Positions 8,663 to 16,623 of a stretch of DNA of 64,000 nt are shown piece after piece (the stretch's first letter is position 1; every line of letters begins with the position of its first letter). The stretch comes from Pseudomonas lini (GTDB lineage Bacteria; Pseudomonadota; Gammaproteobacteria; Pseudomonadales; Pseudomonadaceae), in assembly GCF_001042905.1 (NCBI RefSeq), contig NZ_JYLB01000008.1, positions 124,001-188,000 on the forward strand. The letters run 5' to 3'. The notes beneath the pieces were generated by a model. That model had not been told where the DNA came from and did not search any database. It saw only the letters and a list, made by a program, of their open reading frames with translations. A program made the position numbers and the translations under genes.

Positions 8663-9186
8663 TGAGCACGGACCTGCTGCAACGCGGCAAACAGATCAAA
8701 CTGGCGGTATTCGACGTCGACGGCGTACTGACCGATGGGCGCCTGTACTTCCTCGAAGACGGCAGCGAATTCAAGACTTTCAACACCCTCGACGGCCAGG
8801 GCATCAAGATGTTGATGGCAGCCGGAGTGCAGACCGCTATCATCAGCGGCCGCAAGACCCCGGTGGTCGAACGGCGCGCGAAGAACCTCGGTATTCCACA
8901 CCTTTACCAGGGTCGCGAAGACAAACTGGTGGTACTCGACGAACTTCTTGCCCAGCTAAACCTGAGCTATGAACAAGTGGCCTATCTTGGCGACGACCTG
9001 CCAGACCTGCCGGTGATTCGCCGTGTCGGTCTTGGCATGGCGGTAGCCAGCGCTGCCAGTTTCGTGCGCGAACACGCCCACGGCATCACCCTGGCCCGTG
9101 GTGGCGAGGGTGCCGCTCGCGAATTCTGCGAATTGATCCTGCGCGCCCAGGGCCGCCTCGATGCGGCCAACGCCGCGTACCTGTGA
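8662..9186 (+). CDS. kdsC: 3-deoxy-D-manno-octulosonate 8-phosphate phosphatase
   Basis: KdsC removes the phosphate from KDO 8-phosphate to give KDO for lipopolysaccharide. It is a C0-type HAD phosphatase with no cap domain and forms a tetramer. The 174-aa protein shows the nucleophile motif FDVDGVLTDG, the Thr/Ser motif IISGRKTPVV and the metal-binding LGDDLPDLPVI. It overlaps kdsD by one base and is followed after seven bases by lptC, placing KDO synthesis and LPS export in one transcript. Confidence 0.96.
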   Translation: MSTDLLQRGKQIKLAVFDVDGVLTDGRLYFLEDGSEFKTFNTLDGQGIKMLMAAGVQTAIISGRKTPVVERRAKNLGIPHLYQGREDKLVVLDELLAQLNLSYEQVAYLGDDLPDLPVIRRVGLGMAVASAASFVREHAHGITLARGGEGAAREFCELILRAQGRLDAANAAYL

Positions 9187-9193
9187 GCCCATC

Positions 9194-9766
9194 ATGCTGA
9201 GCAAAAAGATTCGCAACATCCTGGTGTTCGGTTGCATCGCAGCGATTTTTGCAGCGGTCGGCTACTGGAACATCAGCCCGGAAAGCTTCCTCGACAAGCC
9301 AGTGGTGAAGGTCGATGAAAGCGCGATCGACTATTACGCAATCAACGCCCATAGCGTGCAGTACCTGCCCGACGGCAAACTGCAATACGAAATGACGTCG
9401 GACAAGGTCGAACACCTGAAAGCGACCGAGGTGACGTTGCTGACCAACCCCGACCTGAACATGTTCCGTGGCACCGAATTCCCCTGGCACGTCCAGAGCG
9501 AGCGCGGCGAAGTCAACCCGGACGGCACTCAGGTCGAGCTGATTGATTCGGTACGTATCACGCGTTTCGACGAAAAGAACCGCAAAACCCTGATTACCAC
9601 CACCCGTATGACAGTGTTCCCGCAGCAGCAATATGCGCAGACCGATCAACCCGTTAGAATCGACGGCGCTGGCGGTGTATCGACAGGCAACGGAATGAAA
9701 GCGTACTTGAAAGAAAGCAGGATACACCTGCTATCGAACGTAAGAGGACAGTATGAGGCTCGTTAA
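9194..9766 (+). CDS. lptC: LPS export protein LptC
   Basis: LptC is a bitopic inner-membrane protein that receives LPS from LptB2FG and hands it to LptA. The 190-aa protein has an N-terminal transmembrane helix (about residues 8-27) and a periplasmic beta-jellyroll domain. The start MLSKKIRN at 9194 is preferred; the upstream in-frame ATG would overlap kdsC and push the membrane helix inward. Its last 14 bases overlap lptA. Confidence 0.93.
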   Translation: MLSKKIRNILVFGCIAAIFAAVGYWNISPESFLDKPVVKVDESAIDYYAINAHSVQYLPDGKLQYEMTSDKVEHLKATEVTLLTNPDLNMFRGTEFPWHVQSERGEVNPDGTQVELIDSVRITRFDEKNRKTLITTTRMTVFPQQQYAQTDQPVRIDGAGGVSTGNGMKAYLKESRIHLLSNVRGQYEAR

Positions 9767-10301
9767 AACCCTCCCTATTTTGCTCAGTCTGGGCGCAGCA
9801 CTGGGAAGCGTGAGCGCCTGGGCTCTGCCGAACGATCAAGAGCAGCCCATCCGCATTCAGGCCGACGATGCCCAACTGGACGACAAGAACGGCGTTGCTA
9901 CCTATAAAGGCGATGTGATCATTACGCAGGGCTCGATGAAGGTCACCGGCAATACCGTGACCATCACCCGCACCCCGGCCGGCGACATCGACGTGGTGAC
10001 CTCGGTGGGCAACCTCGCCTACTTCGAGCAACTGCAAACGGCGGGCGATACCAAGCCGGTTCAGGGCTACGGCGTAACTATTCAGTACCACGCCTCGCAG
10101 AACCGCGTCGTGTTGATCGATCGCGCCAAAGTCATCGATAAAGACAACAACGTCACCCAAGGCGAGAAAATCGTCTACGACACCGTCAAAAAGCTTGCGA
10201 GCGCCGGTCGTGCCACGGGCAACAAGGTCACCGAGTCGCGCCCTCGCATCGACATGGTGATCCAGCCGAAGAAGAAAACCGACGAGCAAAAGGCCCAGTA
10301 A
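9753..10301 (+). CDS. lptA: Periplasmic LPS-bridge protein LptA
   Basis: LptA polymerises into the periplasmic bridge that carries LPS from LptC to LptD. The 182-aa precursor has a signal peptide (MRLVKTLPILLSLGAALG, cleavage near SAWA) and an OstA/LptA jellyroll domain with the repeats IRIQADDAQLDDKNGVATYKGDV and ITQGSMKVTGNTVTI. The start at 9753 lies inside the lptC end with GAGGACAGT as the ribosome site. lptB begins on the last base of its stop. Confidence 0.95.
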   Translation: MRLVKTLPILLSLGAALGSVSAWALPNDQEQPIRIQADDAQLDDKNGVATYKGDVIITQGSMKVTGNTVTITRTPAGDIDVVTSVGNLAYFEQLQTAGDTKPVQGYGVTIQYHASQNRVVLIDRAKVIDKDNNVTQGEKIVYDTVKKLASAGRATGNKVTESRPRIDMVIQPKKKTDEQKAQ

Positions 10302-11026
10302 TGGCAACTCTGAAAGCTCAGCATCTGGCCAAGAGCTACAAGAGCCGTCAGGTCGTGCGCGACGTCAGCCTGTCCATCGACAGCGGTCAGATCGTCGGCC
10401 TGCTTGGCCCTAACGGTGCCGGTAAAACCACCTGCTTCTACATGATTGTCGGCCTGGTACAGGCCGATCAGGGTCGCGTGCTGATCGATGACCTGGACGT
10501 CAGCCACCAGCCGATGCACGGTCGTGCGAAGGCGGGTATCGGTTATCTTCCGCAAGAAGCGTCGATCTTCCGCAAACTGTCGGTGGCCGACAACATCATG
10601 GCGATCCTCGAGACTCGCAAGGAACTCGACAAGGCCGGTCGTCGCAAAGAGCTGGAAAGCCTGCTGCAGGAATTTCACATCCACCACATCCGCGACAACC
10701 TCGGCATGAGCCTGTCCGGTGGTGAACGCCGCCGCGTGGAAATCGCCCGGGCACTGGCCACCAATCCGAAATTCATCCTCCTCGACGAACCCTTCGCCGG
10801 CGTAGACCCGATTTCGGTGGGCGACATCAAGCAGATCATTCATCATCTCAAGGCCAAAGGCATTGGTGTGCTGATCACGGACCACAACGTCCGCGAAACC
10901 CTGGATATCTGCGAAACCGCCTACATCGTCAACGATGGCCAACTGATTGCTGAAGGTGACTCCGCCACCATCCTGGCCAATGAACTGGTCAAGGAAGTGT
11001 ATCTGGGTCATGAGTTCCGCCTGTAA
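10301..11026 (+). CDS. lptB: LPS export ABC ATPase LptB
   Basis: LptB is the cytoplasmic ATPase dimer that drives LPS extraction through LptFG. The 241-aa protein has Walker A GPNGAGKTT, the signature LSGGERRRVEIARAL, Walker B FILLDEPFAGVDP and the switch histidine in ITDHNVRE. It ends the kdsD-lptB run. A strong two-part inverted repeat and a leader region separate it from rpoN, the order seen across pseudomonads. Confidence 0.97.
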   Translation: MATLKAQHLAKSYKSRQVVRDVSLSIDSGQIVGLLGPNGAGKTTCFYMIVGLVQADQGRVLIDDLDVSHQPMHGRAKAGIGYLPQEASIFRKLSVADNIMAILETRKELDKAGRRKELESLLQEFHIHHIRDNLGMSLSGGERRRVEIARALATNPKFILLDEPFAGVDPISVGDIKQIIHHLKAKGIGVLITDHNVRETLDICETAYIVNDGQLIAEGDSATILANELVKEVYLGHEFRL

Positions 11027-11051
11027 GCACTGAGGTGCCCGGGTCGCCGAG

Positions 11052-11104
11052 AGAGCGCTCGCTTCAATAAAAAAATCAATAAGTTTTTATTGTTACAGCG
11101 CTCT
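11052..11104 (+). terminator. Two-part palindrome after lptB
   Basis: The outer arms AGAGCGCT (11052-11059) and AGCGCTCT (11097-11104) are perfect complements. Nested inside them, AATAAAAA (11066-11073) pairs with TTTTTATT (11084-11091). The structure lies 26 bases after lptB and may end or weaken that transcript ahead of rpoN. It lacks the standard stem-then-T layout, so termination is uncertain. Confidence 0.45.
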
Positions 11105-11128
11105 AGGCAAACACTCCAGTTTCAGGCA

Positions 11129-11134
11129 TATAAT
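11129..11134 (+). promoter_or_regulatory. Candidate -10 box for rpoN
   Basis: A perfect TATAAT sits 78 bases upstream of the rpoN start. No convincing -35 box lies at the usual distance. Downstream in the presumed leader are two compact GC hairpins (11147-11160 and 11172-11185). Confidence 0.4.
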
Positions 11135-11146
11135 TTGCTTATGTTT

Positions 11147-11185
11147 GGCGCTTCGGCGCCCTGTAGTGGATGGCGCATGTGCGCC
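11147..11185 (+). other. Two tandem GGCGC hairpins in the rpoN leader
   Basis: GGCGCTTCGGCGCC (11147-11160) is a perfect five-pair stem closed by a UUCG tetraloop. GGCGCATGTGCGCC (11172-11185) repeats the same stem sequence with an ATGT loop. Both lie in the probable rpoN 5' UTR, 26 bases before the start codon. Confidence 0.55.
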
Positions 11186-11211
11186 GGCGAATAAGGTGTT
11201 AAGCCCCTGCC

Positions 11212-12705
11212 ATGAAACCATCGCTAGTCTTGAGAATGGGCCAGCAGCTGACGATGACACCGCAGCTGCAACAGGCCATCCGCCTGCTCCAATTGTCGAC
11301 CCTGGACCTGCAACAGGAAATCCAGGAGGCCCTGGAGTCCAATCCGATGCTCGAACGCCAGGAAGAAGGCGACGACTTCGATAACGCCGACCCCTTGGCC
11401 GATAGCGCCGAACAGAAACCCAACGCCGACATTCAGGAACCCTCCTACCAGGAAACCGCCCCAACGGTGGATAACCTCGAGGAAGGCGACTGGAACGAGC
11501 GTATTCCCAACGAATTGCCCGTCGACACTGCCTGGGAGGACGTCTACCAGACCAGCGCCAGCAGCCTGCCGAGCAACGATGACGACGAGTGGGATTTCAC
11601 CACCCGCACATCGGTCGGTGAAAGCCTGCAAAGCCATTTGCTCTGGCAACTGAACCTGGCACCGATGTCCGACACCGATCGCTTGATCGCCGTGACCCTG
11701 ATCGACTGCATCAACAATCAGGGCTACCTGGACGAAACCCTCGAGGAAATCCTCGAAGCCTTCGACCCGGAACTGGACATCGAACTGGACGAAATCGAAG
11801 CCGTCCTGCACCGCATCCAGCAATTCGAACCCGCTGGCATCGGCGCCCGCAACCTCGGCGAATGCCTGCTGCTGCAACTGCGCCAGCTGCCCGCCAAGAC
11901 CCCTTGGCTGGCCGAGGCCAAGCGCCTGGTCACCGATTACATCGACCTGCTCGGCAGCCGCGACTACAGCCAGCTGATGCGCCGCATGAAGCTCAAGGAA
12001 GATGAACTGCGTCAGGTCATCGAATTGGTCCAGAGCCTCAACCCGCGCCCGGGTTCACAAATCGAGTCCGCCGAAGCCGAATACGTCGTTCCCGACGTGA
12101 TCGTGCGCAAGGACAACGAGCGCTGGCTGGTGGAGCTGAATCAGGAATCGGTGCCACGCCTGCGGGTCAACGCCCAGTACGCCGGTTTCGTGCGTCGCGC
12201 CGATACCAGCGCTGATAACACCTTCATGCGTAATCAGTTGCAGGAAGCTCGCTGGTTCATCAAGAGCCTGCAAAGCCGCAATGAAACCCTGATGAAAGTC
12301 GCCACCCAGATCGTCGAGCATCAGCGCGGCTTTCTTGAATACGGTGACGAAGCCATGAAACCGTTGGTGCTGCATGACATCGCCGAAGCGGTGGGCATGC
12401 ACGAATCGACGATTTCACGGGTGACCACGCAAAAATTCATGCATACCCCACGGGGCATCTATGAACTGAAATACTTTTTTTCCAGCCACGTCAGTACCTC
12501 CGAAGGCGGTGAATGCTCGTCCACGGCGATCCGCGCGATCATCAAAAAACTGGTTGCCGCGGAAAATCAGAAAAAGCCGTTGAGTGACAGCAAGATCGCT
12601 GGTTTACTGGAGGCACAAGGCATTCAGGTAGCCCGTCGCACCGTCGCCAAGTACCGCGAATCCCTGGGGATCGCGCCTTCCAGCGAACGGAAGCGGTTGA
12701 TGTAG
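11212..12705 (+). CDS. rpoN: RNA polymerase sigma-54 factor
   Basis: RpoN directs RNA polymerase to -24/-12 promoters that need AAA+ activators; in pseudomonads it governs nitrogen use, motility and many catabolic genes. The 497-aa protein has the glutamine-rich region I (LRMGQQLTMTPQLQQAI and following), an acidic region II (about 45-120), the core-binding domain, the HTH around DIAEAVGMHESTISRVT and the RpoN box ARRTVAKYRESLGI near the C-terminus. The ATG at 11212 is preceded by a weak ribosome site. It heads the rpoN-hpf-ptsN-rapZ-ptsO cluster. Confidence 0.98.
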   Translation: MKPSLVLRMGQQLTMTPQLQQAIRLLQLSTLDLQQEIQEALESNPMLERQEEGDDFDNADPLADSAEQKPNADIQEPSYQETAPTVDNLEEGDWNERIPNELPVDTAWEDVYQTSASSLPSNDDDEWDFTTRTSVGESLQSHLLWQLNLAPMSDTDRLIAVTLIDCINNQGYLDETLEEILEAFDPELDIELDEIEAVLHRIQQFEPAGIGARNLGECLLLQLRQLPAKTPWLAEAKRLVTDYIDLLGSRDYSQLMRRMKLKEDELRQVIELVQSLNPRPGSQIESAEAEYVVPDVIVRKDNERWLVELNQESVPRLRVNAQYAGFVRRADTSADNTFMRNQLQEARWFIKSLQSRNETLMKVATQIVEHQRGFLEYGDEAMKPLVLHDIAEAVGMHESTISRVTTQKFMHTPRGIYELKYFFSSHVSTSEGGECSSTAIRAIIKKLVAAENQKKPLSDSKIAGLLEAQGIQVARRTVAKYRESLGIAPSSERKRLM

Positions 12706-12784
12706 CCGCCGGGCTCGCCACAGCGTTCCAGTGGCAGGCATTTCTGCCTGCCGCTTTATGCACTGGCAACGAAGGAGAAGCTGT

Positions 12785-13093
12785 ATGCAAGTCAACATCA
12801 GTGGACACCAACTGGAAGTGACCGAACCCCTGCGCACCTATATCGGCGAAAAACTCGACCGATTAGAGAGGCATTTCGACAAGATCACCAATGTACAAGT
12901 CACGATGAACGTCGAAAAACTGCTGCAGAAGATCGAAGCCACGCTGCATATTCCCGGCGGAGAAGTGGTCGCCAATGCCGAGCATACGGACATGTATGCC
13001 GCCATCGACCTGCTGACCGACAAGCTGGATCGCCAACTCAAAAAGCATAAGGAAAAGACCCAGAGCCTCCTCCAGGGCGCAACCGGTCGTTAA
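12785..13093 (+). CDS. hpf: Ribosome hibernation promoting factor (short form)
   Basis: HPF binds the 30S decoding region and helps form inactive 100S ribosomes in stationary phase. The 102-aa product is the short type, with only the beta-alpha-beta-beta-beta-alpha domain. It starts MQVNISGHQLEVTEPLR at 12785, with AAGGAG upstream; an earlier in-frame ATG at 12731 has no ribosome site. Its place directly after rpoN is universal in gammaproteobacteria, where the product was once called the sigma-54 modulation protein. Confidence 0.95.
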   Translation: MQVNISGHQLEVTEPLRTYIGEKLDRLERHFDKITNVQVTMNVEKLLQKIEATLHIPGGEVVANAEHTDMYAAIDLLTDKLDRQLKKHKEKTQSLLQGATGR

Positions 13094-13105
13094 CCCCCCC
13101 AATCC

Positions 13106-13570
13106 ATGATCCGACTAGAAACCATCCTGACCCCCGGCCGTTCTCAAGTGAACGCGCCGGGTGGCAGTAAAAAGAAAGCCCTCGAGCAAATTGCCAACCT
13201 TATCCACCGCGAAGTACCGGATCTGGAAATGCAGGACGTCTTCGAGGCCCTGATTGCCCGTGAGAAACTCGGTTCTACCGGTTTCGGCAACGGCATCGCC
13301 ATCCCCCACTGCCGGCTCAAAGGCTGCACCTCGCCAATCAGTGCGCTGCTGCACCTGGAAGCCCCTATCGATTTCGACGCCATTGATGGCGCCCCGGTTG
13401 ACCTGCTGTTTGTGCTGCTGGTCCCGGAAGCCGCCACCGATGCACACCTGGAATTGCTCCGCCAGATCGCCAGCATGCTTGATCGCAAGGAGGTGCGTGA
13501 AAAACTGCGCAGCGCCCCGAGCAATGAAGCGTTGTATCAGGTTGTCCTGGACGAGCAGAACGGTCACTAA
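13106..13570 (+). CDS. ptsN: Nitrogen-PTS EIIA component
   Basis: EIIA-Ntr is the end acceptor of the PtsP-NPr-EIIA phosphorelay, which links nitrogen and carbon state to potassium transport, the stringent response and polymer storage. The 154-aa protein has the EIIA fructose/mannitol fold and the phospho-acceptor His68 in GNGIAIPHCRL. It starts 12 bases after hpf and ends two bases before rapZ. Confidence 0.96.
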   Translation: MIRLETILTPGRSQVNAPGGSKKKALEQIANLIHREVPDLEMQDVFEALIAREKLGSTGFGNGIAIPHCRLKGCTSPISALLHLEAPIDFDAIDGAPVDLLFVLLVPEAATDAHLELLRQIASMLDRKEVREKLRSAPSNEALYQVVLDEQNGH

Positions 13571-13572
13571 TC

Positions 13573-14430
13573 ATGCGCCTGATCATCGTCAGCGGCCGCT
13601 CCGGCTCAGGTAAAAGCACCGCCCTCGATGTTCTCGAGGACAACGGCTACTACTGCATCGACAACCTGCCTGCCGGCTTGCTGCCGGAACTGGCCGAACG
13701 CGCGCTGATTCACACCGAGTTGGCACAACCGTTGGTGGCCGTGTCCATCGATGCGCGTAACTTGCCAAGCCACCTGTCACGGTTCCCCGAATTGCTGGAA
13801 GAGGTCCGCAGCCGGCATATCCAGTGCGATGTGCTGTACCTGGACGCCGACGAAGAAACCTTGCTCAAACGCTTTTCGGAAACCCGCCGTCGTCACCCGC
13901 TGAGCAGCGCCAATCGCTCGCTGGCGGAAGCGATAGAGGACGAAACCAATCTGCTGGGGCCTATCGCCGATCTGGCCGACCTCAAGGTCAATACCACCAA
14001 TCTGAACCTGTATCAGCTACGCGATACCATCAAGCTGCGCCTGCTGAATCAGCCGGAGCCCGGTACTGCGTTCCTGGTGGAGTCTTTCGGGTTCAAGCGT
14101 GGCATGCCGGTGGACGCCGATCTGGTGTTCGACGTGCGCTGCCTGCCCAACCCTTATTGGAAGCCGGAGCTACGGGCACAGTCCGGGCTCGATCAACCGG
14201 TGGCCGAATACCTGGCGGCACAGCCTGACGTCGAAGAGATGTTCCAGGACATTTCCTCCTACCTGCTCAAGTGGCTGCCCCGCTTCGCCGCCAGCAACCG
14301 CGCCTATGTCACCATTGCCATTGGCTGCACCGGCGGGCATCACCGCTCTGTCTACCTGACCGAACGTCTGGGTCAGGTCCTGCAAAAAACCCTGAAGAAC
14401 GTCCAGGTCCGCCACCGCGACCTCAGCTAA
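13573..14430 (+). CDS. rapZ: RNase adapter protein RapZ
   Basis: RapZ is a P-loop nucleotide-binding protein which in E. coli binds the GlmZ sRNA and presents it to RNase E, so tuning glucosamine-6-phosphate synthesis. Pseudomonads keep the protein, but the RNA target is less clear. The 285-aa product has Walker A GRSGSGKS at residues 8-15 and the conserved C-terminal segment AIGCTGGHHRSVYLTERL, the RNA-binding domain. It sits between ptsN and ptsO with tight spacing. Confidence 0.95.
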   Translation: MRLIIVSGRSGSGKSTALDVLEDNGYYCIDNLPAGLLPELAERALIHTELAQPLVAVSIDARNLPSHLSRFPELLEEVRSRHIQCDVLYLDADEETLLKRFSETRRRHPLSSANRSLAEAIEDETNLLGPIADLADLKVNTTNLNLYQLRDTIKLRLLNQPEPGTAFLVESFGFKRGMPVDADLVFDVRCLPNPYWKPELRAQSGLDQPVAEYLAAQPDVEEMFQDISSYLLKWLPRFAASNRAYVTIAIGCTGGHHRSVYLTERLGQVLQKTLKNVQVRHRDLS

Positions 14431-14445
14431 AGGATTCACATCGCG

Positions 14446-14721
14446 ATGCCTGCTCTGGAAATCGAAATCATCAACAAGCTGGGCCTGCATGCCCGCGCGT
14501 CTGCAAAATTCGTTGGGGTCGCCGGTCAGTTCAAGGATTGCACGATCAGGGTAGGACGCACGCCAGAATCCGTGGTAGACGGTAAAAGCATCATGGCGAT
14601 GATGATGCTGGCCGCTGGCAAGGGCACAAAAATCCACCTGAGTACCGAAGGCGAGCAGGAGCAGGAAGCGCTGGATGCACTGGTGGCGCTGATCAACAAC
14701 TACTTCGACGAAGGCGAATAA
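14446..14721 (+). CDS. ptsO: Phosphocarrier NPr of the nitrogen PTS
   Basis: NPr is an HPr-like carrier that passes phosphate from PtsP to EIIA-Ntr. The 91-aa protein has the phosphorylated His15 in NKLGLHARASAKFV and the regulatory-serine region SIMAMMMLAAGKGT. It is the last gene of the cluster and is followed at once by a perfect REP hairpin that also ends the convergent ZIP transporter gene. Confidence 0.95.
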   Translation: MPALEIEIINKLGLHARASAKFVGVAGQFKDCTIRVGRTPESVVDGKSIMAMMMLAAGKGTKIHLSTEGEQEQEALDALVALINNYFDEGE

Positions 14722-14725
14722 AAGC

Positions 14726-14810
14726 CAAAAGATCGCAGCCTCGTTCCACTCGACAGCTCCTACAGGATCGGCGTAGGAGCTGTCGAGTGGAACGAGGCTG
14801 CGATCTTTTG
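14726..14810. repeat. REP-type perfect inverted repeat between convergent genes
   Basis: Two exact 38-base arms (14726-14763 and 14773-14810) face each other across nine bases. The arm contains the GTAGGAGCTGTCGAG and GGCTGCGATCTTTTG modules that recur elsewhere in the window. Lying between the ends of ptsO and the ZIP gene, it can act as a bidirectional transcription stop. Confidence 0.9.
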
Positions 14811-14820
14811 ATCTTGTTTT

Positions 14821-15714
14821 TCAAGCCAACGCCGTATCCATCACCATCATCAGACAAAACCCGATCAGCAGCCCTAGACTGGCCAGTTTGTCGTGACCAT
14901 GGCGACGCGATTCAGGGATGACTTCGTGAGTCACCACCAGCAGCATCGCACCGGCTGCCAGTGCCAGCCCCAAAGGCAACAGTAGTTCGGCCAGGCTCAC
15001 CAGCCAGGCGCACAACAGTGCAAAGACCGGCTCGACCAATCCTGACGCAGCACCGATCAGGAACGCCTTGACCCGCGACATCCCTGCTCCGGCCAACACC
15101 AACGCAATCACCAGCCCTTCCGGCACATCCTGCAAGGCGATGCCCATGGCCAGGCTGTCGGCGTCAGGCATGCCACCGCCGGCCGAGACGCCGACCGCCA
15201 TGCCTTCGGGGATGTTGTGGGCGATGATGGCAAACACAAACAACCAGATTCGCGGTGGAATCACCGGTCGCGCCAACGTTCCCACGAGCATTTCAGGCGT
15301 AGCGCCGGACACCTTGCGATCCACCAGAAACAACCCGAATGCGCCCAACAGGATACCGAAGCTGATCAGGCCGCTGGCCGCCCAAGGCGTCAGGCCGAGG
15401 TTTTCGGCCGCGGCAATGCCCGGCACAATCAGCGAAAACGCCGTCGCCGCGAGCATCACTCCGGCCCCGAAACCGAGCAATATATCGCTGACTATCTGAG
15501 GTATCTGCCGAATCACCAGCACCGGCACCGCGCCCAAAGCTGTACCCAAGGCACAAATCGCCCCGCCTTGCAGGGCACGCTGCAGTTTCGGTTCGAGGTC
15601 CAGCCAGCTCAGCCCTTGGGCAGCCAATAACGTCATGCCCGCCAGCAGTAACAGCGATCCCAGTGCGTAACGAAACATCCGTCCACTTCCGACCGCCAGT
15701 GTTTCAGTGCCCAT
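14821..15714 (-). CDS. ZIP-family metal transporter
   Basis: A 297-aa inner-membrane protein of the ZIP/ZupT family, expected to import zinc or other divalent metals. Eight hydrophobic spans are visible. Conserved metal-path residues occur in AIIAHNIPEGMAVGVSAG (span 4) and GIALQDVPEGLVIALVLAG (span 5), both with the family H-N/D-x-P-E-G pattern. In span 5 glutamine replaces the usual histidine (QDVPEG), which could alter metal preference. ATG at 15714 and ATG at 15678 both have ribosome-site-like sequence, so the first 12 residues are uncertain. Confidence 0.85.
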   Translation of the reverse strand: MGTETLAVGSGRMFRYALGSLLLLAGMTLLAAQGLSWLDLEPKLQRALQGGAICALGTALGAVPVLVIRQIPQIVSDILLGFGAGVMLAATAFSLIVPGIAAAENLGLTPWAASGLISFGILLGAFGLFLVDRKVSGATPEMLVGTLARPVIPPRIWLFVFAIIAHNIPEGMAVGVSAGGGMPDADSLAMGIALQDVPEGLVIALVLAGAGMSRVKAFLIGAASGLVEPVFALLCAWLVSLAELLLPLGLALAAGAMLLVVTHEVIPESRRHGHDKLASLGLLIGFCLMMVMDTALA

Positions 15715-15742
15715 AGTCAGCCCTGGATTGTTTTATAGAGAC

Positions 15743-16014
15743 TTAGGGGGCGTTCTCAACTAGTTCCCCCTCCGCGTTGTCGCCTTAAAGCGGGCCAGGC
15801 AAGGCGCAGGCCGCTGGGAATGGTTGTTCCCTTTCCAAGGCCTGCAACGCAGCCTGGCCCGCTTTAAGGCACAACCCGAAGGGCCGGGCCTGCTGTTGTG
15901 CAGGGCTGCGTTGCTCGAAGCTTATTTGGAATGACCAAACCACGCTTCTCGCGCCTTGCCCTGCACAACAGCAGACCCGGCGCGGAGGGGAAACTAGTTG
16001 AGAACGCCCCCTAA
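15743..16014. repeat. 272-bp nested inverted-repeat element
   Basis: The outer 34-base arms (15743-15776 and 15981-16014) match with one mismatch. Inside are two further perfect or near-perfect inverted repeats: 15782-15800 with 15852-15870, and 15886-15906 with 15958-15978 (one mismatch). GCAACGCAGCC at 15844-15854 can also pair with GGCTGCGTTGC at 15904-15914. The whole unit can fold like a cloverleaf. The right arm reaches into the sodA stop codon. It has no ORF of note and resembles a non-autonomous repeat of the kind reported from P. fluorescens genomes. Confidence 0.8.
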
Positions 16015-16622
16015 ACCAGCGCAGCCTGATAACGCGCGGCGACTTCGGGCCAATTGATCACGTTGTAGAACGCATTGATGTATTCCGGACGGCGGTTCTG
16101 ATAACGCAGGTAATAAGCGTGCTCCCAAACGTCCAGGCCGAGAATCGGCGTATTGCCGTTCATCAATGGGCTGTCCTGATTGCCGCTGCTTTCAACGATC
16201 AAGGTCTTTTGCGACGTCACGCTCAACCAGGCCCAACCGCTGCCGAAACGGGTCAACGCGGCTTTGGTGAAGGCCTCCTTGAAGTTTTCGAGACCACCCA
16301 GCTGTTCGTCGATCGCCCTCGCCAGCACACCTTCAGGCTGGCCACCGCCGTTGGGCACCATGACTTCCCAGAACAACGAATGGTTGGCATGCCCACCGCC
16401 CTGATTGATCACCGCCGCGCGAAGTTTTTCCGGCAATTGCTGGACAGCCGCCACCAGTTTTTCCACCGGCCATTCAGCAAATTCAGTGCCTTCGACTGCA
16501 GCGTTGAGGTTGTTGATGTAGGTCTGGTGGTGTTTGGTGTAGTGAATTTCCATGGTCTGCGCATCGATGTGCGGTTCCAGGGCGTCGTAGGCGTACGGCA
16601 AGGCAGGCAAGGTAAAAGCCAT
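16011..16622 (-). CDS. sodA: Superoxide dismutase, manganese type
   Basis: SodA converts superoxide to oxygen and hydrogen peroxide in the cytoplasm. The 203-aa protein has metal ligands His27, His81, Asp164 and His168 (LDVWEHAYY). GGGHANHSLFW and the glutamine of NQDSPL are typical of the Mn rather than the Fe enzyme. The start MAFTLPALPY at 16622 has GGAG nine bases upstream; five extra codons upstream are unlikely to be used. It is the last gene of fagA-fumC-orfX-sodA, an operon known in P. aeruginosa to be Fur-controlled and made when iron is low. The stop codon overlaps the end of the nested repeat element. Confidence 0.94.
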   Translation of the reverse strand: MAFTLPALPYAYDALEPHIDAQTMEIHYTKHHQTYINNLNAAVEGTEFAEWPVEKLVAAVQQLPEKLRAAVINQGGGHANHSLFWEVMVPNGGGQPEGVLARAIDEQLGGLENFKEAFTKAALTRFGSGWAWLSVTSQKTLIVESSGNQDSPLMNGNTPILGLDVWEHAYYLRYQNRRPEYINAFYNVINWPEVAARYQAALV

Positions 16623-16623
16623 T

